64,000 nucleotides of DNA, from positions 187,268,866 through 187,332,865 of the forward strand of contig NC_080572.1 of NCBI RefSeq assembly GCF_030247185.1, read 5' to 3'. Source of the DNA: Malaya genurostris. Taxonomy: Eukaryota > Arthropoda > Insecta > Diptera > Culicidae. A program made the position numbers and the translations under genes. Of the stretch, positions 23,701 through 36,122 are shown piece by piece (within the stretch, counting starts at the first letter, position 1; every line of letters starts with the position of its first letter). A model generated the notes under the pieces. That model ran no database searches. It saw only the letters and a program-made list of their open reading frames with translations, and was not told where the DNA came from.

Positions 23701-26700
23701 AGACAGTAGGGATGTCCGGTACCGAGTCGATACTTGGAGGTATCGATACTTTCTTTCAAGAATCAGGTACCAAAATATCGATATATAACATCAGAGCGAT
23801 ACTGTTAGTATCGATACTTTTGGTCTCGGTACTTACAGTATCGCAACGGATTAAAGTCAATCCCATTACGACGGAATATTTTTTTGTTTCAATTATAGAG
23901 GCTTTAAATTTAAGGTCATTCGCCTCTTCGGGCCAGAAAAACTGCGTGAAAGGCATCGACTAACCGTGAAAGGCATCACGCAATACCTGTCCCCAATCGA
24001 ACATTTTTTTTCGAGTTTGACGAAGCGCCAGTCGCGTGCATGGGTATGACGTGGACTAACTCGACGTTGAAATCCGTTCTCGACAATCTCGCTTTGTCTC
24101 ACAAGTGCACTGAAAGTGAGTGCAATGAGAGAAAACCATCAACAAAACACGTTCATAAAGGCCATATTCTCAGTGGATTCAATCATTTCAATTTGTCACA
24201 CTCATTGCACTCTCTCTCTCTCACTCAGTGCGCCTGCGAGAAGACGTGAGATTGTCCAGAACGAATTTCAACGATAGCTAGTCCACGTCATACCAATACA
24301 TGCGCGAGACTCGTGCTTCCGTTTCGTCCGTCCCTGGTCCCGTCGTAATAGTAAAAGGGATTGTTTCTATTTCATCGCGTTTTACTATCGGTTCATCAGT
24401 GCTTAAAGCGGTTCAAATTGAACTGCCATCTCGCGCCTAGTAGTTCAATTTAAACCGCTACCTTAGCACTGATGAGCCGAATGAGAAACGCGAAGAAATA
24501 GAAACAAAATATGTGCTTTTTCACAAACCAACAAAACCCCTAAATGTTCAATAGGAATTGTCTTTTAGTGTAGTATCCGTGTATCGACATAAAGGTTATG
24601 ACATAAAAATTTTTGAGAAAATAAGTGAAATGTGAAATCATCATGGTTCCAAGACAAAATGGCTTGATGTGGACCAAAAGTCGCGAAGTGCAATCTATGT
24701 GACAAGAAATATGTGTATGCTGGTGGCACAACAAATTTATGGAAAAAAATTTCTATACATCATGAAATAACGCCACACTTATTTTACTTACAGGTATCGA
24801 TATTTTTTTGCCTTTGATATCTTGTATCGATACCCAAAATTTCGGTATCCCGATACCCTAGCTATCGATACTTTGCCTTCCGAGTACAATCTCTAGAAGA
24901 CAGACTAAAACACGACCAAACACCATAGCTGTCGAAAATTGGCTGGACATTCAAAATGGTACCTGAATGGTACCTGAATAACGCCACCAAATATCGAACA
25001 TACGCAACTTGAGCGATATGGTATCCAAAAACAGTTTGTTTAATTTGATCATTAATCCAGTTTCTATCGGTCTATTAGTGTAGGAGTACCTCAAGGCAGT
25101 AACCTCGGACCGTTTTTTTTGGAGAATGTTAGAGCCTACGGGCTCCCTATAGTAATAATTTTTTTCCTTCGATTTTAAAGACAAAAAACTTTAAACGCGT
25201 TTTTCTCGAAAGCAGGTTTTGAAAGTTGTCCTTCCTTCACACCAACCCCAAGCAACCCCAGTACACCTGTGAAAGCTACCAACAACAATGAACAATGCAG
25301 CTAATAACCTACCCAACTCCTGTGAAAAAATATCGATTGTTCCACCAATAACAGTTATGCTGAACCAATGGACGGAAGTGTGAATAGCAAATCACTGCTC
25401 CCCCTTCATTCGCTAGATAACAGCGAAAGCACCTCTCCTCCAAGGAAAAAAATAGAACAAGATCTAGCATAAAATATTTTTTACTGTAAAACGGCCGCAT
25501 TAAACTTAAGTGTAAAGGAGCCGAATAAAACAAAATTTTTGGAAAAAAACTCCAAAAATTCAAACAAAATTATAAAAATCAAACAGAAACGTTGGGGTCT
25601 AGAAAAACATCTACTCTATCTATACTGCTTCGATTTGTTGACTTCAGATTAGCCTGCGCTGATATAAAGTGGACACCGCAAATTATGATTTTAAAGAAGC
25701 GTTCTCAAAAATATCTCTTCACCGACTTATTTCTCAAAATACTTCACGAAAAAATTACAAAATCTTACTTTTCTTTACGTTTCGTCTTAGACTCGTCAGT
25801 GCAGAGCAGTTCAAATTGAACTGCTTATTGCAAACTTAAACAGTTCAACTTGAACCGCTAAGCAGACGTAAAGTTAATGCTATTTGCAAAACACTTGTAT
25901 ATTTGATACCGAAGTACCACGTCTTTCCTGACGTGCCCAACGAAAACGTTGTTTTCGGCTTATTCTGGCCGATGCAGGTATGGTCATTTAGGGGTTAGCC
26001 TATGTTTGTGCTTAGGGCACATAACATGCACTGACGAGTCTAAGACGAAACGTAAAGAAAAGTAAAAACGGTTATGTACAAAATCTTGTTCAAATGATGA
26101 TTTGTATTATGCAAAACGTTCGAGTTTATTTTGTTGAACGATAGTTCTAAAAATATCTCAAATATTATGTTTATTTCACCCGCATATTCGGATGCGAACG
26201 AAGCTGACGCTGCTTCGTTACCCGCATGAAGATCTATCGCTGTGACGCTATTCGAACCAAAAGTAAAATAAAGTAAATGGACGAATGACAAACGAATGTA
26301 TAAAACGAACATGCACGATGTATACCAGTAGCGAAGAATGTATATGTAGATTCGGATGCTCTACTATTATTTTTTATTCATTTTCACCCTTTTCTCTTTT
26401 GTGCAGTGAATAGTTCAACGTTGTTCGAGACGGGGGTGAGTAATATAAGAATATTCCCACCGAAGATGGATGAATGAATATGTGCAACATTGGTTCTGGA
26501 TACAATCAAAGCACTTGGTTTATCTTTCCTCACAAGCCAAGAGCTTCGTTTCTTAAACCAAACAATAATCACATTCTCAAATTGAATGGCTTGGAATTGA
26601 CATGGTCTGATCAAGCTAAATACTTAGGTTTAACGTATGACAAAAACTCACTTTCAAGGATCACATTGAAGGAATCCAGGCAAAGTGTAATAAATATATT

Positions 26701-28696
26701 AAATGTTTATATCCTCTTATAAACAGAAATTCTAAGCTCTGTCTAAAAAACAAATTGTTAATTTATAAACAAATTTTCAGACCAGCCATGCTTTATGCGG
26801 TACCAGTTTGGTCAAGCTGTTGTTCCACCAGGAAGAAAACGCTTCAAAGGATTCAGAATAAAATTCTGAAAATGATTCTGAAGCGTCCTCCCTGGTTTAG
26901 TACAAATGAGTTACACAGACTCACAAATATAGAACCATTAGATGTAATGTCACATAATATTATAAGCAAATTCCGACAAAAATCGATGCAATCTTCAATT
27001 GAATCGATTCGCTCTCTGTATTAGTTAGTAAGTTAGTATATAAGTTCCTTTTCCCCATTACACAATACAAGTAGGTTTAGAATTTTCCCTACACAAAAAT
27101 CTCAGAATTGCGGAAGCAAATGATGTCTTCATGGTAATAACCAAATCATATATATATATAACAGGGCTGAAAAGTCACCACTTGTGGCTGAACACCCAAT
27201 TTAAATCTTAATAATTTAATTTTAACTCATATTCCAATAAATAGTTATTAAAAAAAAAAAAAAAATAAAAAGCACTTGGTTGGGAGCAGCTACCCCATCT
27301 TCCGTATTAACTAGACTTGGCCCTTTCCGACAACCATTTGTTTTCGTCGATGGGTCACGCATTGGCTATGTGAAAACAAAGACCCGATTTTTTACTTTCA
27401 TGTCTAAATATCTACTTCGGCTACTTCTAGAACAACGGTCGTTAAGAGAAAATTTATTTCTTTTACTTTGGAGAATTATATTCTAGTGTTTAAATGACTA
27501 GTTTTCATCAAAAACTTGAAGTTTTGCAAAAGTTGATAAATTATTTTAGCTGTAAATTCTCCACTTTTTAATTCACACTAATCAAATTTGAACCAAATGC
27601 AAAACCAAAGGTAAGATCTAAAATAAAATAATATCCGAAAATATTGAAGAAACATCTTTTTTACTTTTAGTTTTTCGGTTGGTTTTCTAATTATTGAAAA
27701 AAGTATTCGACATTTTTTCAGTGTATATTTTTTTAAAGATCCCAATCGATTTCCTACAACTTTATCCAGGACACCATTTTTTTACAAATTATAGTTTACG
27801 AGTTCCCATGACTTGAAGAAAGTACATGCAAAAATACATTCGAGCTTTTTAAAAGTTAGTCTTGGGTCGAATTGGCCTTTGAATTCGTGCACAACAAATG
27901 TTTTGTCATACTGGAAACGTGTGTAAAGTTTCATCCGCATTGGAGGATGTAAAATTTCCGTTAATCATTTCTTGAATTGATCAATTTCTTGGAAAAAAAT
28001 ATACAAAAACTTATAATAATTATAAACAAATCTATTCTATTGTCATTTACGCCCTACTGTAAATTTACTCCTGATATATTCATATATGATAAGATAAAAC
28101 ATATCACATCAGTTCAGTTTCCGTTTCATCTGTTGCGCACGCCTGCATACGCTAATGTGACAGAACAGAATAAATATCAACACGGAAGTTGAATGAAAAC
28201 CGAACACAAGCAGAGCTGATAAAACGCTAGGAATGAATTCGGTTGGAGCCTTGTGCGAGAGCTTCCTTCCACTCTCTGGTTTAACTGCGCTCTGAATCAG
28301 TAACAGCTGTTTTCGCCAAATTCACACGCGACGAACAGACGAATGTGAGGTTATGTAAAGGCATGTCTTATCAATATGCCGGTACGAGAGTGAGCAATTG
28401 TTGGCAAGAATTTGCTGACATTGATCAATAAAAGATCGCAGTGCCAGACATCAAATCAGTGGGAATTGCGGGCTAAATGTCGTGGGAAAGACATTCGATT
28501 GAGTTTATATTTTCGAAGACATGGGCACTGATGAAGTTATGGCCATGAATAAAATTATACAATCAACTTAGCTCGTAAGTATACAGTTCTTATCGTATTC
28601 GGTACCTGGTGGGTAGTTGACTGGACGACGAGTTTCCTGGATTAGATATCCTACCGCGAAAACTACTAGACATAACAATAATATTAGAAGGATCAT
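19593..28696 (-). CDS. CYP305A: Cytochrome P450, CYP305 type (clan 2), 497 aa
   Basis: ER-anchored haem monooxygenase. Three exons on the - strand: 28696-28606, 21058-20809, 20745-19593. Exon 1 encodes a hydrophobic anchor and ends in NYPPG with a phase-1 donor; exon 2 continues PRWLPFLGNTPF. Motifs: I-helix AGSQTTS, K-helix EVQR, SGPRRA, PERF, and the haem loop FGLARRRCLG with Cys about residue 442. The fourth position of FxxGxRxCxG is Ala (GCC), not Gly. A 63-bp in-frame second intron hides in the open frame, so a naive ORF would add 21 residues. The upstream GTG in the long open frame is not the start. Family is judged from resemblance to CYP305; CYP15 is the nearest alternative. Confidence 0.9.
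20809..21058 (-). CDS. CYP305A: CYP305-type P450 exon 2
   Basis: Acceptor CCCAACAAG; encodes the Pro-rich start of the catalytic domain through RLRTMGTR. It ends phase 2 at AG/GTTAGT. It is 250 bp, the same length as exon 2 of the paralogue at 44365-44614. Confidence 0.92.
21360..22500. repeat. Degenerate tandem-like repeats
   Basis: Phrases such as CATCTTGGAATTCAGAATC, CCAGAAATCTCCATATTG and GCCATTTTG recur about every 100-150 bp with much divergence. Probably a very old repeat; no coding content. Confidence 0.35.
22739..22777. repeat. (TCT)n microsatellite
   Basis: About 13 uninterrupted TCT units. The Ser and Glu runs in overlapping ORFs are artefacts of it. Confidence 0.9.
24035..24300. 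repeat. Inverted-repeat MITE inside the hAT element
   Basis: GCATGGGTATGACGTGGACT at 24038 is mirrored near 24295 (AGTCCACGTCATACC), with arms of about 55 bp (GAAATCCGTTCTCGACAATC). The core carries simple CTCTCT and GAGTG text. Confidence 0.6.
24359..24510. repeat. Palindromic MITE with GGTTCAAATTGAAC core
   Basis: Arms TTGTTTCTATTTC..CGCG at the left and CGCGAAGAAATAGAAACAAA at the right fold on each other; inner arms are GGTTCATCAGTGCTTAA and TTAGCACTGATGAGCC. Related text (GTTCAAATTGAACTGC) recurs at 25805-25855 and 39640-39960. Confidence 0.6.
24660..24775 (+). pseudogene. BED-type zinc-finger remnant of hAT transposase
   Basis: One frame reads VAKCNLCDKKYVYAGGTTN then LWKKISIHH. This is the CX2C...H pattern of BED fingers at the N-terminus of hAT transposases. 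No DDE or dimerisation domain is left. Confidence 0.55.
25071..25560 (+). pseudogene. LINE fragments
   Basis: A reverse-transcriptase scrap reads GVPQGSNLGPF (25088-25125). After it, 25210-25480 reads as a Pro/Ser-rich gag-like piece (KAGFESCPSFTPTPSNPST and SLDNSESTSPPRKK). Order and frame are scrambled. Confidence 0.45.
25765..26065. mobile_element. 301-bp MITE with 40-bp inverted ends
   Basis: TTACTTTTCTTTACGTTTCG at 25765 is mirrored ending at 26065; the inversion continues through GTCTTAGACTCGTCAGTGCA. The interior shares CAGTTCAACTTGAACCGCTA with 39640-39960. No coding capacity. Confidence 0.75.
26521..27268 (+). mobile_element. 5'-truncated Jockey-like LINE
   Basis: AAAGCACTTGGTT target duplication at 26508-26520 and 27269-27281, and an A-rich tail at 27249-27268. 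It encodes the end of the reverse transcriptase (KPNNNHILKLNGLELTWSD; then FRPAMLYAVPVW; ending SIESIRSLY). It is nearly identical to the 3' end of the LINE at 32251-38277 and shares its frameshift after LGLTYD. Confidence 0.88.
28606..28696 (-). CDS. CYP305A: CYP305-type P450 exon 1 (membrane anchor)
   Basis: ATG at 28696-28694, then MILLILLLCLVVFAVGYL, the anchor, a basic ETRRP stretch and a PPG hinge; donor GTACCG. 30 codons plus one base, in phase with the exon at 21058. Placed by splice phase, strand and motif; the intron would be 7.5 kb. Confidence 0.85.
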
Positions 28697-30300
28697 GTTT
28701 CTCGTTGATATGGTTCTTACTGTTTTCCACCACTCAATTTAAACTAGATTGCATAACACCGGCAGACGAGTGAGCACTTCCACTTTGTGATTAGATATTT
28801 TAGGAATTAGAATCTATAATCACTTCACATTCAATGAACACGTTGCTTCAATCATCATTCAATCGTATATTTTAGGAAATGAAACAACAGAATAATATTC
28901 AATTTAAACAGAATTACTACAAAAACAGCACACGCGAGTTCAACGTTTGAGATCTACACGCGAAGACTTCTCGCAATGAACTGAAGAATAGTTTCAATCG
29001 CATAAAATATTACTGCCATTATGCTCGTGATCGACACTAGCACTGAGCTGAGAATAAACGATGAGAGAATCTTATCAGTTTATGTTATGTCGCGTGACAA
29101 GTGTGTTCAGTTTCGTGCGTTCTTACGCTACCGTCCATGTCTGTCACTGGACGGCAGGAACTACTGTAAAACTTCAGCCGTTTCTCAAAGTAATATTGAT
29201 AACTTTTTGAAGTAGCCATTTTAACTGGGAATCATAAAATGTTGCATTCTGAAATGAAATAATTGTTTCAGTCCAGTCAATTCTTGGTTATGCAGAACAT
29301 TAAATTTAAAACTGTAAGATTTTTTTTCATCTGAAAATTGACTAAAGAAGTCAACATTTGAAAAGCGTGGTGTGTTTTCGTGTGAGAAAATAATGGTTGA
29401 ATGTCATAAAATTTTCAACTGGGTCGAACTGGGTTCACTCACATATTGCTTTCGACTTGCAAAACTATTGTGGAATCGATCTTTCAATCAAGTTCCTAGT
29501 TCCGAACTAACGAATTTGAACATGCTAAAATGTTTGCAATGATAAAAACATCAAGCATAAAATTGTTCCAATTTATAGACTGTGAGATGTTTTAAATATA
29601 ATTGTTTCGAATTGAAAGTGAACATCGATTTCTCTAAGGTAACTAACAAACTTAACTCAAATTAACGGAAAGTGAGAATTTCGAGCCACACGTTAATTCT
29701 GACTGAAAACTCACTCGAGAATAGTAATTTTTCAAAATTGGAGAAATATAGGGTAGGGATCGTTCATAAACCACACGTAGACCACAATCATTTTTAACCC
29801 ACCTTCCTCCTCGTAGACTTTTCCAATACCCTCTTGGGAGGTCTTCGTAGATTTCGCTTTTTCACAAAACATTTTTTAATCATTTTTCGGTGAGAGGTAG
29901 TACTACTAAGTCTTCAGTCAATGATAGCTCTACATGATTTTTATAGTTTACATCCTGTAATAAGGTTAAATAAAATTTGATCCAGTTTTAACCAAGTATC
30001 GACCTACACCCCAAGAACGCTCCGAAATAGTATCGATTACTATTGAACACGATCGATCAGTTGTTTTAATCTAACGTAAATATCGCCGGAAATATCGTGG
30101 CGGTACTGCGTTCAACAGCGAGGTTTTTTTTTGGGTCCGCAGCACTCTATCCATGACACACAAACGCAATTTTCCGTTCATGTTCAAATCTTTTGAAACA
30201 ATCAAGGACGGGTATATTGTTTCAGCGTAAATAGGTATGCATAAAAGGTTTGGAAAATATTTTGTTCCGACAAGATTACACTACGTGCCATACAGCATAC
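28697..30300. other. CYP305A: No gene recognised; upstream region of the first P450
   Basis: Directly upstream of the P450 start on the - strand lies an ordinary AT-rich leader. No TATA box or initiator could be chosen with confidence, and the rest shows only short meaningless ORFs. Confidence 0.35.
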
Positions 30301-30309
30301 GCAACAATA

Positions 30310-30570
30310 CACACTTAAATTTTTTAGCTGAGTCTCGGCAAAAAAATGCCGAGATTCGCACAGCCGAGTAATCAGCAATCATCTCGGCAAAAATAAAATT
30401 ACTGAGCGTCTCGGCACCCTCAAATTTGACAAACGTCAAATAATGACGAAATCGTCAGCATAAGATTTACTGTTTGCTCAGTGAAACGTTCACTGAATAT
30501 TCGGCAATCCAATAAAACGAAAAAATGAAAAAATAAATTACCGAATCATCAGTAATTCAAAATCTAGTCG
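30310..30570. repeat. CTCGGCA-rich repeat, possible MITE
   Basis: GAGTCTCGGCAAAAAAATGC is followed by several CTCGGCA copies to 30415, then TCAAATTTGACAAACGTCAA and ATTCGGCAATCC. No clear termini. Confidence 0.35.
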
Positions 30571-31239
30571 ATTAATTTTGTTTGTTGTTTCTCAACATTA
30601 TAAACACGCCATTTAGGATCAAAAATTCATTTCATTAACATTTAAAGGAGGCTTACAAATTTGTTGCCAGTAGTGCTTAAAGCCTGTATCTGAAAACATG
30701 TAGCATACAAAAAATATTAAACAAAATTTGTCGGAAGGCTCGCATTTGATACCGAGTAAAAACCATGCAAAGAGTTTTAAATGCTGACAGTATTTCCGGT
30801 CCTATGGGAATTATTACATCTCTCCAAACTAATGAGCAGTCTCCTTCGCCAAATTCCTCAGACATCACTACCAACAGCGGCGGCCCCTCCCGAAATCAAA
30901 AACAGATACAGTTACTCACAAAATTGATCGTTAACACGAAAACATATCACATTTTCACATTTTGCTGTTCAATTAGTAAGTTTAAACTAACCAAATATAT
31001 GTAATTTCAATGTTGTATATTTCATGAATTGGATTAATATACATTTTATTTAAATATTAAGATTCTTCCCATTTGGTGGTTCGATTGCAACAAAAAACGC
31101 CTTAGTTCTATCTCACAAAATTGATCGTACACTCATTATGAAAATCTGCATTATTAAGTGTAGCTGGTGAATGCGGATTGAACTATAAAATTTAGTACTT
31201 ACTGTGACCTCCCTTAGTGTCGATTACGGCTTGCAAACG

Positions 31240-31680
31240 ACGGGGCATTGGGTCCACAAGTTCTTTGCGCAAGATGCTCGGATGTTGTCCCATACTTATT
31301 TAATTTTCTGTTTCAGCGTGTTTTTGTTTGATGTGTTAGTATCCTTGAACCGCCGATTAATTTTATCCCATGGGTTTTCGATATGATTCATGTCTGGTGA
31401 CTGTGGTGGTGTTTTCAATTGCTTAGGAACGTTATGTAACAGCCATTCCCGAACAACATGTGCGGTGTGTTTCGGATCATTGTCCTGTTGGAAGCAATAT
31501 CCTGATGATAGTCCTAATTTTTGTGCACTTGGTTTTAGGTTACGTTTTAGGATATCCATATATAGCATTTTGTCCATATTCCGGTCGACAAACTTCAGTT
31601 TTCCTGTGCCTGAAAGCTGCCATATAACCCCACAACATAACTCAGCCACCACCATGTTTCACTGTTGGTCTCAGCTCGGC
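31240..31680 (-). pseudogene. Tc1 transposase, C-terminal part
   Basis: Reads PTVKHGGG, a stop, then WGYMAA. In the 31655-31296 frame it reads FQQDNDPKHTAHVVREWL and SPDMNHIENPWDKINRRF. The spacing from the second Asp to the Glu is 34 residues (DD34E). The first catalytic Asp is missing, lost with the insertion. Confidence 0.8.
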
Positions 31681-33522
31681 GCCTAATTCGTATTACTGTT
31701 TTTGAATTAGTTGATTTTAACAACAAAATTTCCAAAATAACTATGAAATCAGTTGAAATTAAGAATTTACTTTGCTGAGAAAAACTCTTGTTTTTAGAGA
31801 ATGTGTTTAGTTGGCGAATATCCTGGACACAAACCAGCAATATTTCAAACCAACCCGAAATTCTCATTGACAACTAATTTTGTTATTAAAATCAGAAAAT
31901 TTGTTTCTATTTATGTATCACCATCATTGCTGAAGGACAGCACAAAGAAAACATTAACAAGTTTATTAGCCAAAAACTCATGAGAAATTTCAAAGCAAAA
32001 CAATCCATTAAAAAGCTAAAATGGACAGCCTTGTTGAAACTACTTGCAATTTTGATTTTTTTCGCATGTGTTACAATATATCCATATATAAATTTCTAAA
32101 CCGATTTGTAAAAATGACGCAAACTCTTAGTGGAAAGTGTATTTATTCGGAATTTGTGCGCATTTGAAGCAATTGTGCGTAATAATGTTTTTACACGGAA
32201 CAGTGAAGTGAGTTTTGAATGTGGCACTCTAATTGTATATGTCAAATGATTTTTTTTTTAAATAACTATTTATTGGAATATGAGTTAAAATTAAATTATT
32301 AAGATTTTAATTGGGTGTTCAGCCACAAGTGGTGACTTTTCAGCCCTATTATATATATGATTTGGTTATTACCATGAGGACATTATTTGCTTCCGCAATT
32401 CTGAGATTTTGGTGTAGGGAAAATTCTAAACCTACTTGTATTGTGTAATGGAGAAAAGGAACTTATATACTAACTTACTAACTAATACAGAGAGCGAATC
32501 GATTCAATTGAAGATTGCATCGATTCTTGTCGGAATTTGCTTATAATATTATATGACATTACATCTAATGGTTCTATATTTGTGAGTCTGTGTAACTCAT
32601 TTGTATTAACCAGGGAGGACGCTTCAAAATCATTTTCAGAATTTTATTCTGAATCCTTTGAAGCGTTTTCTTCCTGGTGCAACAACAACTTGACCAAATT
32701 GGTACTGCATAAAGCATGGCTGGTTTGAAAATTTGTTTATAAATTAACAATTTGTTTTTTAGACAGAGCTTAGAATTTCTGTTTATAAGAGGATATAAAC
32801 ATTTAATATATTTATTACACTTTGCCTGGATTCCTTCAATGTGATCCTTGAAAGTGAGTTTCTGTCATACGTTAAACCTAAGTATTTAGCTTGATCAGAC
32901 CATGTCAATTCCAAGCCATTCAATTTGAGAATGTGATTATTATTTGGTTTAAGAAAAGAAGCTCTTGGCTTATGAGGAAAGATAATTAATTGCGTTTTTG
33001 CTGCATTTGGTTTAATTTTCCATTTTGACAGATAATCACTGAAAATATTTAAACTTCTTTGTAGGCGACTGCAGATCACTCTTAGATTTCTACCTGTGGC
33101 TAACAGACTTGTGTCGTCACAGAATAGCGATTTCTGACAACCAAAGGGTAGATTTGGAAGATCAGAAGTGAAAATATTATACAAGATTGGAGCTACGCTC
33201 GAACCCTGCGGAACACCGGCTCGTACGGGTAGCAATTCAGATTTACAATTCTGATAGCTAACCTGAAGAGCACGATCAGTTAAATAATTTTGAATCATTT
33301 TGATCAAATAAATAGGAAACTGGAAATCAGACATTTTTGCTATCAAACCTTTGTGCCAAACACTGTCGAATGCTTTTTCTATGTCTAGAAGAGCAACTCC
33401 AGTGGATAACCCAGAAGATTTATTTGCTTTTATCATGTTCGTTACTCTGACAAGTTGATGAGTAGTTGAATGTTCATGACGAAATCCAAACTGCTCTGGT
33501 AGAAAAATTGAACTCTCATTTA

Positions 33523-34834
33523 CAAGGTGAGATGAAAAAACTGCAACAAAGTAAAACGCCATAATTTTTTCATTTTTTTTTTAAATTTTATTGAATGAAA
33601 GCAAAAAATGTCGGAAATAACATCAAATTTGAGAATCGGTTTAGATTTGTTCGAATTGGCCACCTTTGGCACGAACTATGGCCTTCAAACGGCCAATGAA
33701 ACCATCACACGCTGCCCGAAAGTGGCTCTGCGGTATTTTGTCCCATTCTCGGCGAAGCGCTTGCTTGAGATGATCGACACTTTGGTATTTTTTAGTGCCA
33801 ACCTTGCTTTCCAAAATACCCCAGGCACAATAGTCCAACGGATTGGCATCCGGAGATTTTGGTGGCCATTGTGCGGTGGAAATGAAGCGAGGAACCTCAT
33901 TTCTTAACCATTCTTGGGTGGCGCGTGCTGAGTGCGATGGTGCTGAGTCCTGTTGGAATGTCCAAGGTCTGCGGCCGAAATGTTTGCGTGCCCAGGGCTT
34001 CAGAACTCCCTCCAAAATATTTTCGCGATAGATTTGCGCATTTATTTTGACCCCACGGTCGATGAATACGAGCGGCGAGCGACCATCGGCTGTTATGGCG
34101 GCCCACACCATCACCATGGCCGGCTTTTGAGTTCTGGTGGCCAACCGAAGTTGCAAATTTTCAGCTGACCTCTCTGGCAAGTAAACACGATCATTTTGTT
34201 TGTTTACAAACTGCTGGATAACGAATGGTTTCTCATCGGAGAAAACCAAATTCGGCAGTTCACCACTTTCGGCCAAGCGAAGCAACTCTTTAGCTTTTTC
34301 GAGTCTAACTTTTTTTGCGCATCAGTAAGATCTTGCACTTTTTGGAACTTCAATGGCTTTAGTCCAAGCTCATTTTTCAATATTTGCCGAATGGCATATT
34401 GCGATATGTTCAGCTCACGAGCCATTTTTCGGCCACTGCGACGCGGATTTCGTTCAATTCGCTTCTTCACTTTTCGAACCATTTCTGCCGATGTTGCTGT
34501 TTTTTTTCGTCCACTTCCTTGACGTCGGGCTACGCTACCAGTATCACGGTAACGAGCGATGGTACGAGACACAAAAGATTTATTCACTTTTAAATGCTGG
34601 AGGGCTCTAACGATAGCCACTTGTGGTTTTCCAGCCAAATGCAAAGCAATCACACTATCACACTTGAATTCCATCACAAATAACTTTTTTTCTGAAAAAT
34701 TCCCACCAAAATGCTTTTGTGCGCTTGTAAATAATATAATGAGCTGTCACTAGAATAAATCTGACAGCTGTGGGACGAGCGGTTTAGAAATGACAGCAGT
34801 CTGAAGTTGGTTGCAGTTTTTTCATCTCACCTTG
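33523..34834 (-). mobile_element. DD37D (maT-like) Tc1/mariner transposon, near intact
   Basis: 1312 bp. Perfect 25-bp TIRs starting CAAGGTGAGATGAAAAAACT at 33523, mirrored at 34834; TA at 33521-33522 and 34835-34836. It sits inside ORF2 of the LINE. It encodes one transposase with a single frame break. Confidence 0.9.
33641..34677 (-). pseudogene. DD37D transposase with a single homopolymer frameshift
   Basis: DDE/D transposase that cuts and pastes at TA. ATG at 34677; an N-terminal paired-like helix-turn-helix (residues 1-110: VIALHLAGKPQVAIVRALQH, RKMARELNISQYAIRQILK). A one-base frame break falls in the A7 run at about 34310-34316. The catalytic part in the next frame has LVFSDEKPF, FQQDSAPSHS and SPDANPLDYCAWG, with 37 residues between the second and third Asp. 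Stop at 33641. Apart from that indel nothing is missing, so it may be recently active or the break may be a read error. Confidence 0.88.
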
Positions 34835-36122
34835 TATATGAGACATCATTCTCAACAAGATAATTTTTTCAAAAAGTTTACTGATAGAAGACAGTAAGCT
34901 AATTGGTCGATAACTTGTGGACACTCTCGAACTGCTGAGCAAGTTTTTGAGCTTTTTCGCCATTTGTAAGAAGTATTTGATTTCCTTCCTTGAGAGCAGG
35001 AATTGGTTTCTGAGGTTTCTTAAGAACCTTAGAAAGTTTCCAGAAAGGTTTAGAATATGGTTTAATTTGTTCAACTTCTTTAGCGAAATTTTCATTTCGC
35101 AAAAGAGTAAATCTATGTTTAATTTCTTTTTGTAAATCCTTAACTATGTTTTTCATAGCAGGATCACGAGAACGTTGATATTGTTGTCGACGAACATTCT
35201 TCAACCGAATGAGCAGTTGAAGATTGTCATCGATGATAGGAGAATTTAATTTAGTTTGGGCTTTGGGAACTGAAAGATTTCTAGCTTCGATAATATAATG
35301 ATTCAAATTATCAATTGCTGTGTCGATGCTCGCAGAATTTTCTAAAATAGTTTCATGATCCACATGATTTTCAATGTGAGATCTGTAATCCAACCAATTA
35401 GCTCTATGATAGTTGAAAATAGAACTAATTGGATTAATTATAGCTTCGTTGGAAAGTCTGAATGTTACAGGAAGATGATCTGAGTCAAAGTCAGCATGTG
35501 TAATCGGTTCACTACAAATGTGACTTTGATCTGTTAGAACCAGATCAATTGTAGACGGGTTTTTCACGGAAGAGAAACAAGTAGGATTACTGGGATAAAG
35601 AACTGTAAAGTAACCAGCTGAGAGTTGATTATGAAGTATTTTACCATTACTGTTATTTTGCCTACAATTCCACTGGACATGCTTAGCATTTAAGTCCCCT
35701 ATTACGAAAAATTTCGATCGATATCTTGTAAGTTTTTGCAAATCGCCTTTAAAGAAATTTAATTGATCGCCGGTGCATTGAAATGGCAAATATGCTCCAG
35801 CTATGAAATAAATTCCATGAATGGTTTCAACTTCGTTGGGAATCGAATAACGTTGGGAATTTCAATAACTTTAGTATTGAAAGAAGGTAAAATTCGATGT
35901 TTAATATGCCGTTGGACAAAAATGGCAACTCCACCACCCATTCCAGTAAACCTGTCAAATCGATGAACCACATAATGTGGATTACTTTTCAATTTGACAT
36001 TTGGTTTAAGAAAAGTTTCTGTCACAATGGCAATATGAATTTTGTGAACTTTGAGAAAATTATAAAATTCATCTTCACTCGATTTCAAAGATCGAGCATT
36101 CCAATTTAAAATATTAAAATAA

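Larger units (their letters stand above)
23707..24895. mobile_element. hAT-type element with 8-bp target duplication
   Basis: GAAGACAG is duplicated at 23699-23706 and 24896-24903. The ends start TAGGGATGTCCGGTACCGAG and, on the other strand, TAGAGATTGTACTCGG. Subterminal GTATCGATAC motifs are dense on both sides. A BED zinc-finger remnant near 24680-24770 supports hAT. Two inverted-repeat insertions lie inside. Confidence 0.8.
21059..28605 (-). other. CYP305A: P450 intron 1 (7.5 kb)
   Basis: Contains the repeats listed at 21360-22500, 22739-22777, 23707-24895, 25071-25560, 25765-26065 and 26521-27268. The remainder (21059-21359, 22780-23540, 27282-28605) shows no gene. Confidence 0.75.
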
